DNA of 64,000 nt, from contig JAGTXK010000005.1 of the NCBI GenBank assembly GCA_019096195.1, forward strand, positions 372,001 through 436,000. The letters run 5' to 3'. Position 1 is the first letter of the stretch; every line of letters starts with the position of its first letter. This document shows, one piece after another, positions 1-11,269 of this stretch. The notes beneath the pieces were generated by a model. The model had not been told where the DNA came from. It searched no databases and saw nothing but the letters and a program-made list of their open reading frames with translations. This DNA comes from Boletus sp. NGJ. Its lineage: Eukaryota > Basidiomycota > Agaricomycetes > Boletales > Boletaceae. Made by a program: the position numbers and the translations under genes.

Positions 1-318
1 GACATTATCCTTCAACAAGATAATGATCCCAAGCATATCTCTAAAAGAGCCCAAAGATGGTTTGAAGAGCAAGAAATCAAGCTTCTGGACTGGCCTGCAC
101 AATCTCCAGACCTTAATCCCATTGAACATACTTGGAATCACCTCAAGAGATGCCTCTCAGGTTATGAAAATGCTTCTATAGGTGTTCATCAATTGTGGGA
201 AAGAGTAGTGGAGCAGTGGGGAAAGATTGATGAGGAACAGTGTCAGAAATGGATAGAAAGTATGCCTAGAAGAATTGAAGCAGTTATCAAGGCCAAAGGA
301 GCTCATACCAAGTACTAG
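1..318 (+). CDS. Tc1-family transposase, C-terminal part (cut by window edge)
   Basis: The frame is open from base 1 to a TAG at 316-318 (105 residues), so the N-terminal part lies outside the window. It shows the last two thirds of a DDE catalytic core: QQDNDPKH (second aspartate) near residues 5-12 and SPDLNPIEHTW with the closing acidic residue near 35-45, then the usual C-terminal helix ending in A-K-G-A-H-T-K-Y. These motifs are diagnostic of Tc1/mariner (DDE_3) transposases, which cut and paste DNA at TA sites. The visible part has no stop, unlike the related copy at 39738-41812. Whether the whole protein is intact cannot be judged. Confidence 0.9.
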   Translation, partial: DIILQQDNDPKHISKRAQRWFEEQEIKLLDWPAQSPDLNPIEHTWNHLKRCLSGYENASIGVHQLWERVVEQWGKIDEEQCQKWIESMPRRIEAVIKAKGAHTKY

Positions 319-551
319 ATACCTAGATAAATTTAGAGTCAAAAAACTGTCCAAATGAGTCATTGTTTTGAAATGGCTGCCAGTTCATCAATTCTTATTC
401 ATATGTCTTAAAACCTTGATGGATAGAAAGCCAAGGGTCAGTGCTTTATTTCATACACCTATATGTTAGGGTAAGGGTTAGTGGTTATTGGGGAATAATG
501 CGTTTAGTGAAAAATGACCAAACATGCAGACAGTTTTTTGAGCCACTGTAT
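319..551 (+). repeat. 3' end and terminal inverted repeat of the Tc1 element
   Basis: Non-coding tail of the transposon. The tip reads cagttttttgagccactg up to about 549, followed by TA, the expected target duplication. A near inverted copy of the tip (agtcaaaaaactgtcc) lies just behind the stop codon at about 334-349, so this end carries an outer and an inner repeat, as in Tc1-like elements with subterminal transposase sites. The left end is outside the window. Confidence 0.75.
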
Positions 552-779
552 ACTCCTCTGCATTCTCATTGAATGCCATCACATACTTGACTGGGCAGAG
601 ATATCTGGCCAGCTGTGGATGATTAAGTCCCAAGCTCTGATTTGGAGGTGCTAGAGTTGATGGGAGGCTTTATGTTGTTGACTTTCAGGTTTTGAAGGAC
701 ATACATGTATATTCATTTGGTCATAATGATTAGGCAGTGCTAACTGAAATTGAACAAAATAGAACTTGGAAGAAACTCG
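552..779. other. No gene seen
   Basis: AT-rich spacer between the Tc1 end and the decayed gene that follows. No open frame, RNA or repeat could be supported. Confidence 0.5.
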
Positions 780-1690
780 AGAATGGCAAAATTGACATGT
801 CAGCTACTGAACTGCCCTGCTTTCCTGTGGGAGGACAATGGAGCTAAGTATGACAATGATGGAGACATTTACTCGGGCCTTTTCCATGGATTTTATCTTG
901 AATGGGTGTGTCTCATTGTTTTTCATGGTCGTTACAGCTACATACTAGCTCCTACCCCACCAGGTCGCTAGGCATATTTTTACAGGTCCATCTACGGCCC
1001 ACGGTGAGGACTCGTGTGGGGTACGTTCATGCAATGCGGTCCTTCACCGTATGGATAAGGTGGAGGCAGCACACATCGCTTATGCCGCAGTCCTGGTAAG
1101 TTTCATAGACACTGCCAATGTCGTGCTAGATTAATGTTCACATTACAGGCTCGCTTTGGAATCAGCTTGCAGTCATGTTGGTCGGAGAAAGACTGATTGC
1201 TTCAACTACTCGCAAGTTTTACTACGTTGCCATGGATCTCATTGATGAATGCAAAGACATTGAGTGGAAGGAGGGGCTGTCAAAGCATTTCAACATGTGC
1301 GTATCTTCAAATTTCTATCTATGACAGCTGTATTAACTAATACTGTATCATACCAGGCTTTTCTTCAAGAACAAAGAAGGTCAGAGTGCAGTGACTTGAA
1401 GGCTATGGATGACGACTCGGCACCTGCATCTACAAAAAAAGGAGGGTTCCTCAGTCGCATGCAAGCACAGGCAGCTGCACATGCTGCCAACACCGTCCAG
1501 CTGTCCTCTGTCATCACTAATGATTCACCTGGAGAAGCCTCACCAGCCTCACCTGGAGTTTCTGATGCAGCAGAGCAGCAACTTCCTCCTCAACTGTCTC
1601 TTCGGTCCTTGTCTCCCTATGTTCCGGCACCTCGTGCTCAGGACACAGTGACCACTGCTACTGATACTGCCATTCCTGACCCCCCCTGAG
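780..1690 (+). pseudogene. Decayed gene of an uncharacterised basidiomycete family
   Basis: Pieces in different frames line up as one protein: F-L-W-E-D-N-G-A-K-Y-D with G-L-F-H-G-F at about 820-895, a stretch ending H-I-A-Y-A-A-V-L at 1040-1097, a GT-AG intron-like gap (1098-1148), A-R-F-G-I-S-L-Q-S-C-W-S just after it, and F-Y-Y-V-A-M-D-L-I-D at 1220-1250 followed by another intron-like gap (about 1300-1357). This order is familiar from repetitive, lineage-specific Agaricomycete proteins of unknown function; I cannot name the Pfam family with certainty. At least one frame change, after the W-S-E-K-D stretch near 1190, prevents translation. The alanine/serine-rich frame at 1400-1690 may be its low-complexity tail. 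Confidence 0.4.
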
Positions 1691-3278
1691 TGACCTGTCT
1701 GATGTTGAGGCTGACAAAGAATCAGGAATGCACAAGTCGTTGGTGCCAAAGGGAAAGCAAAAGGGAAAGGGATGAAAGTCTGAGGGAGGCCCATCCAAGT
1801 GCAGGAGTGGCAGCGAGAAGGCCGGAAATGACACGTAGGTGAGTATGCTTGTCATCATTTTATTTTCTTGGATAAATGTGGCAGTTAGGTCAACATTCTC
1901 GACATCGTACGTCACGCACAAGTCTTCACACTCATGTCTCTGCTCGTACTCTCGTCACTCCTGCAATGGCATTTGTTTTGATAGTGGTATGTCTGCAAGT
2001 CGGTGTCTGGATTTTTCTATATACCGTTTCATCGTCCATTTGTTGTAACTCATGGAATACATTGTCGTATCAGAAGAAAAATGTATATTCTGACCTGTAT
2101 ACACTTCTCTTGTAAGGATCGAATATAACCCATTATCGGGAGATATCAGAAAGAGTGTACTTGGGTGAAAAGTCGGCTTCCAGTTCGGAAAAGCAGCTAA
2201 TTGAGATAGCGGAATATGAGGGTACGAAATCTGAGATACCGAAATGGTCCATGGCGCATAATATTGACATCTATTGTAATCTCACAGTTTTACAATTTTT
2301 GTGATGGGATGGAAGCGTCCAACGCTCGCTCGAGCTGGCCGACATTCACGCGTTATATAGTCAATACCGGCGAGGCAGCAAGGATTTGTCCCTTTTGTGA
2401 CGGGAACAGCAGTGCATATTGTCAGATATCTCGGACAAGTCCTTGGAAGTGATGTTGTCCGCCCGCATCCATGCCGCGATATCGTTCATGGTCACGAGCA
2501 GGGACCTCCGGACTCATACTCTTCAAGCATCCCTGCGTCGCATCCACGTCCATCTCCAGATCCGAGTCGACCTCTATCCATGACACCGCATCCACCACAT
2601 CTCTTCTTCTTCCTCCCACCTTCCCCATCCGCGTCTTCGTCCTCGGTACCACGATCCAAACCCTCTCTTCTCCTCTGTCTTATCTTCCACTTAGGATGCC
2701 ACCTCTGCCTCCCTCAACCCCTCCGACACCATCGTCCAAAACGCATCAGACCCCAACCCGACGTCGCTGATTCTGTTGCTGGAACCACGCCTCCTTGCGC
2801 GCGCTCAGCGGGACTCACTCGTGCGCGGTCGGTTGGCGCAGGTCACTCTTTCTCGTTTTTACTCGCTCTTTGGCGTCTTGACTCTCGTGGACGCAAAGTG
2901 TGTATACATGACGCTTACCACCGTCATACCTTTAATAATGTTATTTTTACATTTCCCTCGCGGCATTGATTTGTACCCCTCGTTTCTATATCCGCATCAA
3001 CTTGGCTCGCTTGCTTTTTCTTTCATCATGACCATTGCCCGTTTTTTTAGCATCATTTCGGGACGCTCTTTCGTGCATTTGGCTCGATCATCATAGGTGC
3101 TGTGAGGAACTCGATTCGATGTCATCCGAGCAGTTGCACCCGCTCCGAGTCACCGTCAACGGGCGTGACAGCTAAAACATGCTCTCCGACCGAAAAAAAC
3201 AACATGCAACCCTAATCTTCGTATTAACATGTACAGTATTAATACATGTTCGCTCGCTCAAGCACCCACGGACGACTC
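1691..3278. other. No assignable gene; one coding-like stretch
   Basis: No known domain was recognised. On the + strand at about 2451-2900 two pieces look protein-like (S-A-R-I-H-A-A-I-S-F-M-V-T-S-R-D-L at 2458-2508, and L-L-E-P-R-L-L-A-R-A-Q-R-D near 2775-2815). They are joined only by proline/serine-rich frame and have no convincing start or end. They could be an exon remnant. The rest, including the 3' flank of the F-box gene, holds nothing I can support. Confidence 0.35.
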
Positions 3279-4902
3279 TCACTCCCCACCGGCAGCCCGA
3301 GATGGTCCCCAAAGCCTCTCATTCACCCCGTCAAACACCTGACGCCAGCCACCTCCACGACCCTCAGTACCCACGCGATTGACCATAGCCACGTCATTTA
3401 ATGCAACGAAGAAACGGAGGTACACTCGGAGTCCCACAAAGACGTCCACCAACGCCGGTACGTCCGCTGCTCGAATGACCGAGTCGGCCAGGAGAATTCG
3501 AAGCGGCATCGATGGCACGAGCGCCTCGTCGAGGTCGTGTGGTAATTCGGTGAAGCTCTCCGCGTGGATAGCGATGCAGAGCAACGAGAGCGACCGAGAC
3601 CTCTCCAAGAGCTCTACCAGTCCTCGTAGCGTGATCCCGCCCGTCGTTCTCCAACCCCACTCCTCGTTTATGTGGAGATATTGTACGCGTGGCCATGCAG
3701 ACACCAACGCGACCAAGTCGCTGTCGGTTAGGGCGACAGACCACTTGATGTCTACACGTAGTTGCCAGAGGTTGACAAAGCCCATGCATGGACGAAGATC
3801 GTCCAGGGTAAGTTGCCCATCGGACTCACTGTCGGGTGTACCGGATAATGGAAGCCTGGGAGACTTGTTGTTGAAGAACAAGAAGTTGATGAGGGATTCG
3901 GGCGAGCACACGTTCCGGACGGTCGTCATGTATGATCTGAAAACCTCTTTCGAAGGGCATCGCGGACAAACAACAACGAGATTCTGGAGCACGGGAAGTT
4001 GAGTACAAGAGAGTAGACCCGTAACAGGCCCCAGTGACTCGGACGCCATCTCCAAGTGCATCAATCTCGGGAAGACAGACACTGAGCCAGAAGAAGGGAT
4101 CCAATCGGTCACACCAGGGATTAAGGTGAACGACAGGTACGTCAAGCCAGATATTTCGGAGAGACGTGAGACCATAGTTGCGTCCACGATGACACCGTGA
4201 AAATCCAATACCCGAAGGTTTGCCCAGCGACAAATATGACTGCAGATGGCTTCGTGGAGGATCTGACACTGAAATACATAGATTCGAAACCGGGTTATGT
4301 TTGGGCTGAGTTCTCCGACGGAATCGAGAAAATTGTTTAGCACAGGTACGCGTCTGAAATGAAGGTCGAGTGACGTCAACGACGGTACAGCGATGTGTGT
4401 CACAGGGATCATCGCCATTCCTTGCCAATAAAGGGAGCGGAGGTTTGGAAAGAGTGGTTCCATGATAGGAGTGTTACAGATCGCTATGAAGTTGTCACTG
4501 TCGAGCCACCCGTGGAGATTCGAATAGCCGGTAATGTGCCAGACACGACGCGTGTAACTTCGAAGGGTCTCCCACTCTGTTTCGTTGAGTTGTCTTTTGA
4601 ATGAATAGGACTGCAAAGTAAAGGAGTAACCATTCACGAAGACGACACCGCAACAAGGACCAAGTACATACTAAACCGAGAGACTGACAAGCGTCAGGAA
4701 GGCACCGCACCAGAGGAGAAGGGTCGACCAATTCTGACCACAGGACGTCCAACGCTGGCTCTTTGAACGCACGACACGTTCTGGCAAGCACAGCTAAATC
4801 TGTGGTAAAGCTGAGCCTGTTAGGCGTCCAATGCGATTCGGTGGGGCAACAGTGACCAAAGATATGGAGGAGAATCTCTTGGATATAGAGTGCGTGGTGC
4901 AT
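3279..4902 (-). CDS. F-box protein with leucine-rich-like C-terminal region
   Basis: Two exons, 4672-4902 and 3279-4610, separated by a 61-nt GT-AG intron (4611-4671); together 521 codons. The N-terminus (residues about 2-60: E-I-L-L-H-I-F-G-H, then L-A-V-L-A-R-T-C-R-A-F-K-E-P-A-L-D-V-L-W) is an F-box, the module that binds Skp1 in SCF ubiquitin ligases. The remainder has regularly spaced L-x-x-L segments (L-R-S-L-Y-W, L-T-S-L-D-L, L-R-V-L-D-F, L-M-H-L-E-M) as in the substrate-binding part of F-box/LRR proteins. I start at 4902 because the F-box begins right there and the frame upstream has no better ATG. The family is large and fast-evolving in Agaricomycetes; a decayed relative lies at 11950-13503. 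The substrate is unknown. Confidence 0.85.
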
Positions 4903-5600
4903 GATTCGAGTGGGTTCTGGTAACGTCAACCGGTCAAAAGGCTCGATTTCGCTTTTAAAGCATTTTGCTGGAGACGGAAACTGCGCGTTGCAGTGGCACC
5001 ATGGTGGACGAGAGTCAAAAGGGATTCCATCGATGGCAACAGACAAAGGGATCAAAGGTACAGACAATGCCTACAAACAACGTACAAGCAAGCCATCCAC
5101 CGACTTTTGTTTGAGAACATCGCGACCTAGAGTATTCCGTGACATTTCAAGCATCTCGTCGAAAGGACCGATTCAGCATTCAATGGCCCCCAAGTTCATA
5201 CGAGCACCCTGCCAAAGAGAGTACAAAATAACAAAAGCCAGACCAGGACATACATTACACTGTAACCGAGAAAGAAACAAAGCAAGAGAACTTTACATAT
5301 GCACGACCGTCGTTGTGGTGACGAGATACTAGGTAAAAACAAAACGGAACACGCGTGCCACATCTCCCATGTAGGGAGAAACCCAGCATGGGGTGGGTAT
5401 GTACTACACATTATCAATAATACGGACCGTCCAAAAAACGTGCCAGACACAGAGGAACAGGAGAAATAATGACCATGAGTGTATATAGACAGATGAGTGT
5501 GTGGTGAGTGAGGGTGGTAGCCCATCGTTGTCGGAGGAGTATAAGATCATTGCAGGTGGCGTGGTGCCACAACAGGACGCGTTTAATTGCAGTCGAGTGG
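4903..5600. other. No gene seen (spacer between F-box gene and kinase 3' end)
   Basis: About 0.7 kb holding the F-box promoter side and the kinase 3' side. Frames in it are short and lack codon or domain signal. Confidence 0.55.
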
Positions 5601-8420
5601 TTATCTAGGGGAGCGAGGCAAGGCCAGTGCAGCGTTGATCTTCTCTACCCACTGCGACGCGATAGGACTCGATTCAGCAGCATATGTCTGCGATTTCGTC
5701 GACTATGCGCCGCGTTAGCACATGGAAAGGGTTGCTGCACGAAGAAGTGAAGACGCACGGTTAGGACGACAAACTCTCGCTCGCCCTTCCTCTCTGCACT
5801 TTCGACGATCGACTTTGCCTCTTTCTCCCTTTCCTTGTCTTTCTCTTTGAGTTTCTCTGTACCCGAGCTCACGCTGATTCCTTTCCCCAAATTCAGCTCT
5901 GACTTTAAACTGACACCTCCCTCTTCTCTCTGCTTGACACACAACAGCCGATGTGTCGTCAGCAACAACTGCCTCGTCTTCGGTCGGATGGGCGAAACAG
6001 TAATCGGAAGCCTCAGCTTGCTCCCTCGCCGTTTTGGAGAGCGCGCCTCGACACGAGTGTGAAAGAGAGCAACTTCTCCAGGAAGAAGCAACGACAAACT
6101 AATGTCACAAAAACAGCGTTAATTCGTTGCATCGGAGAGACAATCGAGCTTACAAGTCCAGATCACGCAGTCGTCCGTTGCCTTGTATTGGCGTCAATGC
6201 TCTGTTACGCCCCCTTTCAAGATCCAGAGCAGCAATCACAGTGATGACGCCTGACTTGTCGACCAAGCTACCATCCGAGGAACTGGTACCCGATCCAGGC
6301 GCGTTGCCATTGTGCTGAGTTGAAGGGATAGGTATTGGAATCGATGTCGAGGACAAAGTTGAGGTTTGGGGTATGGTGGCATACAACGGTGGTTCCTTGT
6401 CTGCCTCCTTTACTACATTTGCAACGTCGTCGGTTCCGTTCGTTTTCGTGTTCTCCGGACTTGAACTCGATTCGACGTGAGCGTCGTGAGCGATCGTGAG
6501 GGCATAATCTGGGAGTTCCCCCGTGGGTCCGACTTCCTCCACGATGCGTGACGCGCGCTTGAAGGTGGCCGTGTCTCTGAGCCTGTATCTCTCAAACTCT
6601 CCACCGTGGGCGTCCTCTGCCCACCCCACCCCATCGTCGTCGACAGGTGCATGACCCTCGTGCGCCACAGGACCTCGTCTGCCGTTCACCAGCTTGCCCA
6701 TGGTCTCGCATGCGTCGGCATCATCCCCCGCGCCCACAAGCGCGTCCCACTTCGCGCCGACATCATCCCATCGGGCCTCCTCCCCATCTACATCCAACAG
6801 ACCTGCTCGACTTCGCGGTTCTTTCCTTACAAGACCGGGTTCGAGCGGAGGCGGTTGATCTGTCCAAAGCGCGTTCCAATTGATGGAAGCAAGAAAAGGA
6901 TGGGCACGAAGAGGCGACGGAGATGACGGAGTCCGAGATGCCCCGAGTCTCTGTAGCGGGTCGCGAACCTATATTTAGTGAAGATATGGGGGTTAAGTCG
7001 CTGATAACGAGCAGAGTACGAGACAACGGACCAGAAGCTTGCTTACGAAATCCTTGGCATCTTCGTCGAAGCCTTCAGGAAAGGAATAATCGAGCGACTT
7101 GATCTTTTGCCACGTGAGGTACTCGGAAAGTCCCTGGAAGGCGAATTTGCCTGCGATCATTTGGAAGACGATGCATCCTAGCGACCATAGATCTGAGCTA
7201 CGGAAAGATGTGAGATTAATGGGTGGAGAAGTATGGTTCGCTCACCTCTTGGATGTCTCGTTACGTTCCAAGAGCTCTGGAGAGACGTACTGAGCAGTCC
7301 CTACAAACGAATTGGCACGTTCCTCTGCGATTCCGTGGGTGCGCGTGAACAGGCAGAGACGGACAGACGAGGAGGGGACAACTCACGACCGTTTTCGAGG
7401 ATCTTCCCTGTTCCGAAATCGGTAATCTTTACCCGGAACTCGTTGTCGAGAAGGAGATTCTCCGGTTTGAGGTCTCTGATCGGAGAGCGTTTGAATAGGT
7501 GCTTATGTCATGGGCCTTGATGAAAGGGACGTACCTATGGATAACATCCTTATCATGCATGAACTCGATAGCATCGACGATCTGCGCTGTATAGTACCTC
7601 GCGCACGCCAACGACAGCGACCCCAACCGCGATATTCGTGATTGCATCTCGCCGTTTGGTGCAAGATCCAACACAAAAACTACACCGCTTGGTCAGTCAC
7701 GCACGCCCCGTTCCAGCAATGGACGACGTACATAGACTCCAATCGTCCTGGAACGTCCAATGCAGGTGGATGATACCCGGGTGTCCAGCCCCGAGCTTCA
7801 CAAGCGTGTTCTTCTCGGCAAGAGCCACAAACATCTTCTCCTTGCGAATCAGGTGATTCTTGTCTAGAATCTTAATAGCATACTCTTGTCCGCTGCGGGC
7901 GTACCGCGCGCGCATGACCTGATGGAGCATGGCATATTACATATTATCCATCAGCATGGCCACAGCAGCCGTGTACGTCCGGCGTACGCACAGTGGAATA
8001 CGATCCCTCGCCAAGGGTCTCTCCAAACACGAAATCCTGGGCCGACAAACGCGTGTTTGCAGACGGATTTTGCGACCTTGACGGTTTTCGCGATTTGGAG
8101 CGCGGTTGAGCCTGTCTTGGGATTAAGAGGGGCTCAGGAGCGAGATCCCGATGCTCTGCTTCGTCCGATACACCTAGTTCTCTCGTCAAGTACGCAGGCG
8201 GCGGCCGAACGGTCTGCGAAGACGGTGAATGTGGACTGCGCGAGCGGGGGGACGAAAACGTCCGGGTTGGCCGTGGCCGGGGTGTCTTTAGGACGGTCGT
8301 TGTGCTCGTCTCGGAGTCGGAGGAAGATGATATGACTGATGCATTTCTGCTGAGATCTGCGAGCGTAGGAGGAAAGGTAGGCCCTGAGGAATGCCTCGCG
8401 ATTTCGACGGTGTCGACCAT
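5601..8420 (-). CDS. PDK1-type AGC protein kinase with C-terminal PH domain
   Basis: Nine exons: 7992-8420, 7732-7918, 7535-7679, 7387-7475, 7246-7324, 7032-7197, 6154-6968, 5759-6098 and 5601-5687. They sum to 779 codons and all phases fit. A Ser/Pro/Arg-rich N-terminus (1-125) precedes the kinase: glycine loop G-E-T-L-G-E-G-S-Y-S-T, catalytic lysine 159 (A-I-K-I-L-D-K), H-R-D-L-K-P-E-N at 253-260, D-F-G at 273-275, activation-loop serine 289 in A-N-S-F-V-G-T, and the S-P-E-L motif. The PH domain spans about 640-775 (L-L-P-G-E-V-A-L-F start, closing helix tryptophan in S-Q-W-V-E-K-I). Kinase plus distal PH is the layout of 3-phosphoinositide-dependent kinase 1, which phosphorylates AGC kinases at membranes. 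The acidic/serine-rich linker of roughly 260 residues between the two is long. The ATG at 8420 is directly preceded by an in-frame stop. Introns are 48-73 nt; one donor is GTCCGT. Confidence 0.93.
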
Positions 8421-9340
8421 TCAGAGTCGATTTGACGGAGTGACCCGGTTGAGAAGAAGACAAGACGAAGACGTGGGCCAGGAAATGTTAAATTGTGGAC
8501 GAGAAGGAAACTTTTTGTGCTGAGAAATACAAAAGCCGAGGATCTGGAACATCCCCACTGCCGCACAGCCACCTACACCGAGAAACCCGTTTGTCCCGCC
8601 TCTCACGCTATTGACTGAAACCGAGGAGGACCAGGCCCTGTCGTGTGCGGTACATCCCCCAATCCTTCATTTCAGGCCACGCCTTGCATCGCTTGGTGGC
8701 GGTATTTCCGCTCTCTTACACCCAGACATGTTCTCGGATCATCCACAAAGCCGTGGGCATAGCAAGCGCCAGTGGCAAGACACCATGGGCAACGACCGTC
8801 CCACCGTTTATATGTGTGCGACCCCAGCGGATCATCGCCGACCTTGGGACCACGAGTCCACTCGGCGTCGGAGGAGACCCAATCAGAGCGTGAGGAACGG
8901 TGGCAATCCTGTCAGACACCCCCCCCGCGCTCACCTGCGCATGGCCCTTGTGTTGTCCGTTGGCAAAAATAGGTAATTATGGAGCATGCCACTGATCGCA
9001 ACACGCATTCTTCATCAAGTCCCGTCCCGTTCGCGCACCGCAAACTCGAGCTGAGCCTGGCGGAAGAGCCGCGCTTTTCACTCGGACCTTTCCTACCGGT
9101 CCATGTCACTCCCACACTTATTGTAGACTGACGCGATGCGAACAGTCTGGTGTCAGACAAATATGGCTCAAGTGCAATCCACGGGAGATTCCTCAGCGCG
9201 GAAACCCCTTTGGTGCCAGCCGATTCGGAATACTCGCATCGAAATGCACCGATGACATTACGCGTGGAAAGGCGACCATAGCTACAATTAAAGGTGTGGA
9301 TACGGAAGTGTCAGCACAAATGGTACCGATGGGGTGGGAG
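8421..9340. other. No gene seen; kinase promoter side
   Basis: About 0.9 kb between the kinase start and the stop of the Mtf2-like gene. Several open frames of 60-120 codons exist on both strands, but none shows a domain, splice pattern or convincing start. Confidence 0.5.
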
Positions 9341-10924
9341 TTAACGGAAAGCCGTCTCCTCTTCCGGGATGCCCAACACAGTCCAGTCGTCGGGTGTCTG
9401 CGAGTGAATTTTGTCTCGAGGTGTGGATGGCGCCATCCGCCTCTGCTTCTTCGTATCTCCGGTCCTCTTCTCCCTATCCCAGGCATTGAAACTCCACCCG
9501 TCATCTTCAACAGGTTGCAGGGCGGCACTCTTCCATGACTCCTCGTGCGGGCTGGACGCTGACTTACGGGACCGGTCGCGAAGTGCAAGTCGCTCAATTC
9601 GGTGAAGAAGCCTCATCGCCTCCGCTTCTCCCAGCTCTCTCCAAACCCTTCTTGCAAGTGGATTGACACCCTTTGCGTCATTGAGACTCGCATGTCCATG
9701 CTCCTCGGTCTTAAGCCCAGGTTCCCCCAACTCTACCGGCCGTGCCTCTCCAACCTGCCTCCTCACCTTCTCCACCACAATACGTGTCCTCCCATCAATT
9801 TGAACGCCATTCGCCCTCATCTCTTCAAGTGCATTACATACCCCTTCCAAGTCGCCCCACCCCTCCCATTTGGCTTCAATCAGCTCGTTATAGGCCGGTG
9901 CTGTGCATCCAAAGACGTAAGACGGTATTGATACGCGCGCAGCATGTTGGAAAATTACGAGCGAAAGTGATGGGTTAGAATAGGTTGTTCGGAAGATACG
10001 CATCGCGTGTGCGATAAGGTGAGGATAGATAGAGTGGTTGATGGGATGTTCCTTGGGCGAACTGCAAGACAATGGGGATGGGGATGATGACATTGACGTA
10101 GCGGCTGCATCCGCAGAGGAAGCTCCTGCTAGAGAACGACCATCTCCTTTCCCTTCTTCTTTCGCCGTACCAGCGCTAGAAGCGGCAATTGCTCTCTTCG
10201 CTTCTTCGTCCCATTGCTGCGACTCCCCAAAGAGTTCCATCGTCACCCATTGGAGGAGTTCGTGATCCGTGTTGAATAGCTCCATCGTTTCTTTCTTTCG
10301 ATCGAGTTCTTCGTCGATAGCAGTAGTCCATCGAACGCGAGACGTATGACGACGCAGCGTGCGGAAAAGATCATTTAGCGGGGCACCCGCATGACCGACA
10401 CCAGGCGTCTGGCCCGGAATCGAGGGCGTAGACGACGACGGGGCATAGGGGATAGCAGAATTCGAGGACGTCCGCGCGGGCGAGCACGAATCCGAACCGG
10501 AGGTCTTTCCACCCTGCGCAGACACCGCATTGAATATCAAATCGAACATCTCGTCAAACACGCTCATCTCGCGTGCAGTGAGGGACGCGCGTTGGCGTCT
10601 GACCCCCGACGAACGCTGCATGAAGCTCTGGGTTTGGCCGTGGCTTTTCTTGTGTCCGGAAGGGGAGGTGGGACTGGCACTATCAGTTAAGCGTGTGCGG
10701 AGTCGTTGGGTGGAGGGAAGGAGTGGGGAGACGGGTTCGATATCGGAGAAAACATGATCCCATGGTGATTCGGGCGCGGTGAAGATGGAGTCTTGGGACT
10801 TGTCCGCAGGTTGGGAGGCGGATGTAGTGGCAGGGCCGGAGTTTGTGGAGGTGGAGGTAGAGCGAGAGGCATTAAAAGAAAGGGCCACAAGATGGCGGGC
10901 TCGAGGACGACAGACCAACATCAT
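9341..10924 (-). CDS. Mtf2-like mitochondrial gene-expression factor
   Basis: Single-exon frame of 527 residues. The N-terminus (about 1-30) is rich in Arg, Ser, Thr and Ala with no acidic residue, as in a mitochondrial targeting signal. A low-complexity Ser/Pro region follows, then L-N-D-L-F-R-T-L near 190. The conserved C-terminal domain runs at about 285-400 (I-Y-P-H-L-I-A-H-A-M-R, S-L-V-I-F-Q-H-A, S-Y-V-F-G-C-T-A-P-A-Y-N-E-L, C-N-A-L-E-E-M-R-A-N-G-V). I recognise this as the Mtf2-like C-terminal domain of fungi. Yeast Mtf2/Nam1 couples mitochondrial transcription to RNA processing and translation; the same role here is inferred. Two consecutive ATGs (10922-10924 and 10919-10921) could start it. 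The gene lies tail-to-head upstream of the kinase gene on the same strand. Confidence 0.75.
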   Translation of the reverse strand: MMLVCRPRARHLVALSFNASRSTSTSTNSGPATTSASQPADKSQDSIFTAPESPWDHVFSDIEPVSPLLPSTQRLRTRLTDSASPTSPSGHKKSHGQTQSFMQRSSGVRRQRASLTAREMSVFDEMFDLIFNAVSAQGGKTSGSDSCSPARTSSNSAIPYAPSSSTPSIPGQTPGVGHAGAPLNDLFRTLRRHTSRVRWTTAIDEELDRKKETMELFNTDHELLQWVTMELFGESQQWDEEAKRAIAASSAGTAKEEGKGDGRSLAGASSADAAATSMSSSPSPLSCSSPKEHPINHSIYPHLIAHAMRIFRTTYSNPSLSLVIFQHAARVSIPSYVFGCTAPAYNELIEAKWEGWGDLEGVCNALEEMRANGVQIDGRTRIVVEKVRRQVGEARPVELGEPGLKTEEHGHASLNDAKGVNPLARRVWRELGEAEAMRLLHRIERLALRDRSRKSASSPHEESWKSAALQPVEDDGWSFNAWDREKRTGDTKKQRRMAPSTPRDKIHSQTPDDWTVLGIPEEETAFR

Positions 10925-11013
10925 GAGAGTTAGGCCTAGGGATGATATCCTGGAGTATTAACGTTAGAGTGTTAAAGTTGAGTATGCTGTGATAGCTCTT
11001 GGTCTTTCAGCAA

Positions 11014-11095
11014 GGCGCTATAGCCAAGTGGTTACGGCGACAGATTAGAAATCTGTTCCTCTTTGAGGGCGCAGGTTCGAATCCTGCTGGCGTCG
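11014..11095 (+). tRNA. tRNA-Ser(AGA), intronless
   Basis: An 82-nt type II tRNA with a long variable arm. The acceptor stem pairs 11014-11020 with 11088-11094, allowing G-T pairs, with discriminator G at 11095. The anticodon arm ACAGA-TTAGAAA-TCTGT places AGA at 11047-11049, reading UCU serine codons (wobble A34 normally becomes inosine). The T arm GCAGG-TTCGAAT-CCTGC holds a standard B-box. A six-T pol III terminator follows 3 nt downstream. Confidence 0.95.
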
Positions 11096-11098
11096 AAC

Positions 11099-11104
11099 TT
11101 TTTT
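11099..11104 (+). terminator. RNA polymerase III terminator of first tRNA-Ser
   Basis: Run of six T residues directly downstream of the tRNA. Confidence 0.8.
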
Positions 11105-11269
11105 GTGGTGCTGATTACCGTTTCTGTTCTGCTCGGACCTCCACTGTAACGCAACAGGACCCCATTCTGGAAACCACTTTCTCGCCGTGAATCAAGATAC
11201 TTTGTCTCCTCTCCAGTCACTTGTATGCCACGCTGGGGCTATTTCCATCAGCAGCACGGCATATACTAT

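Noticed and set aside
2397-2969. 190-codon proline/serine-rich plus-strand frame
   Set aside because: Composition follows a C-rich stretch; start and end do not fit a gene and another frame there looks more protein-like.
8134-8463. Alternative longer N-terminus of the PDK1 homologue in another frame
   Set aside because: The ATG at 8420 is in the kinase frame and is immediately preceded by an in-frame stop; the other frame does not join the kinase exon.
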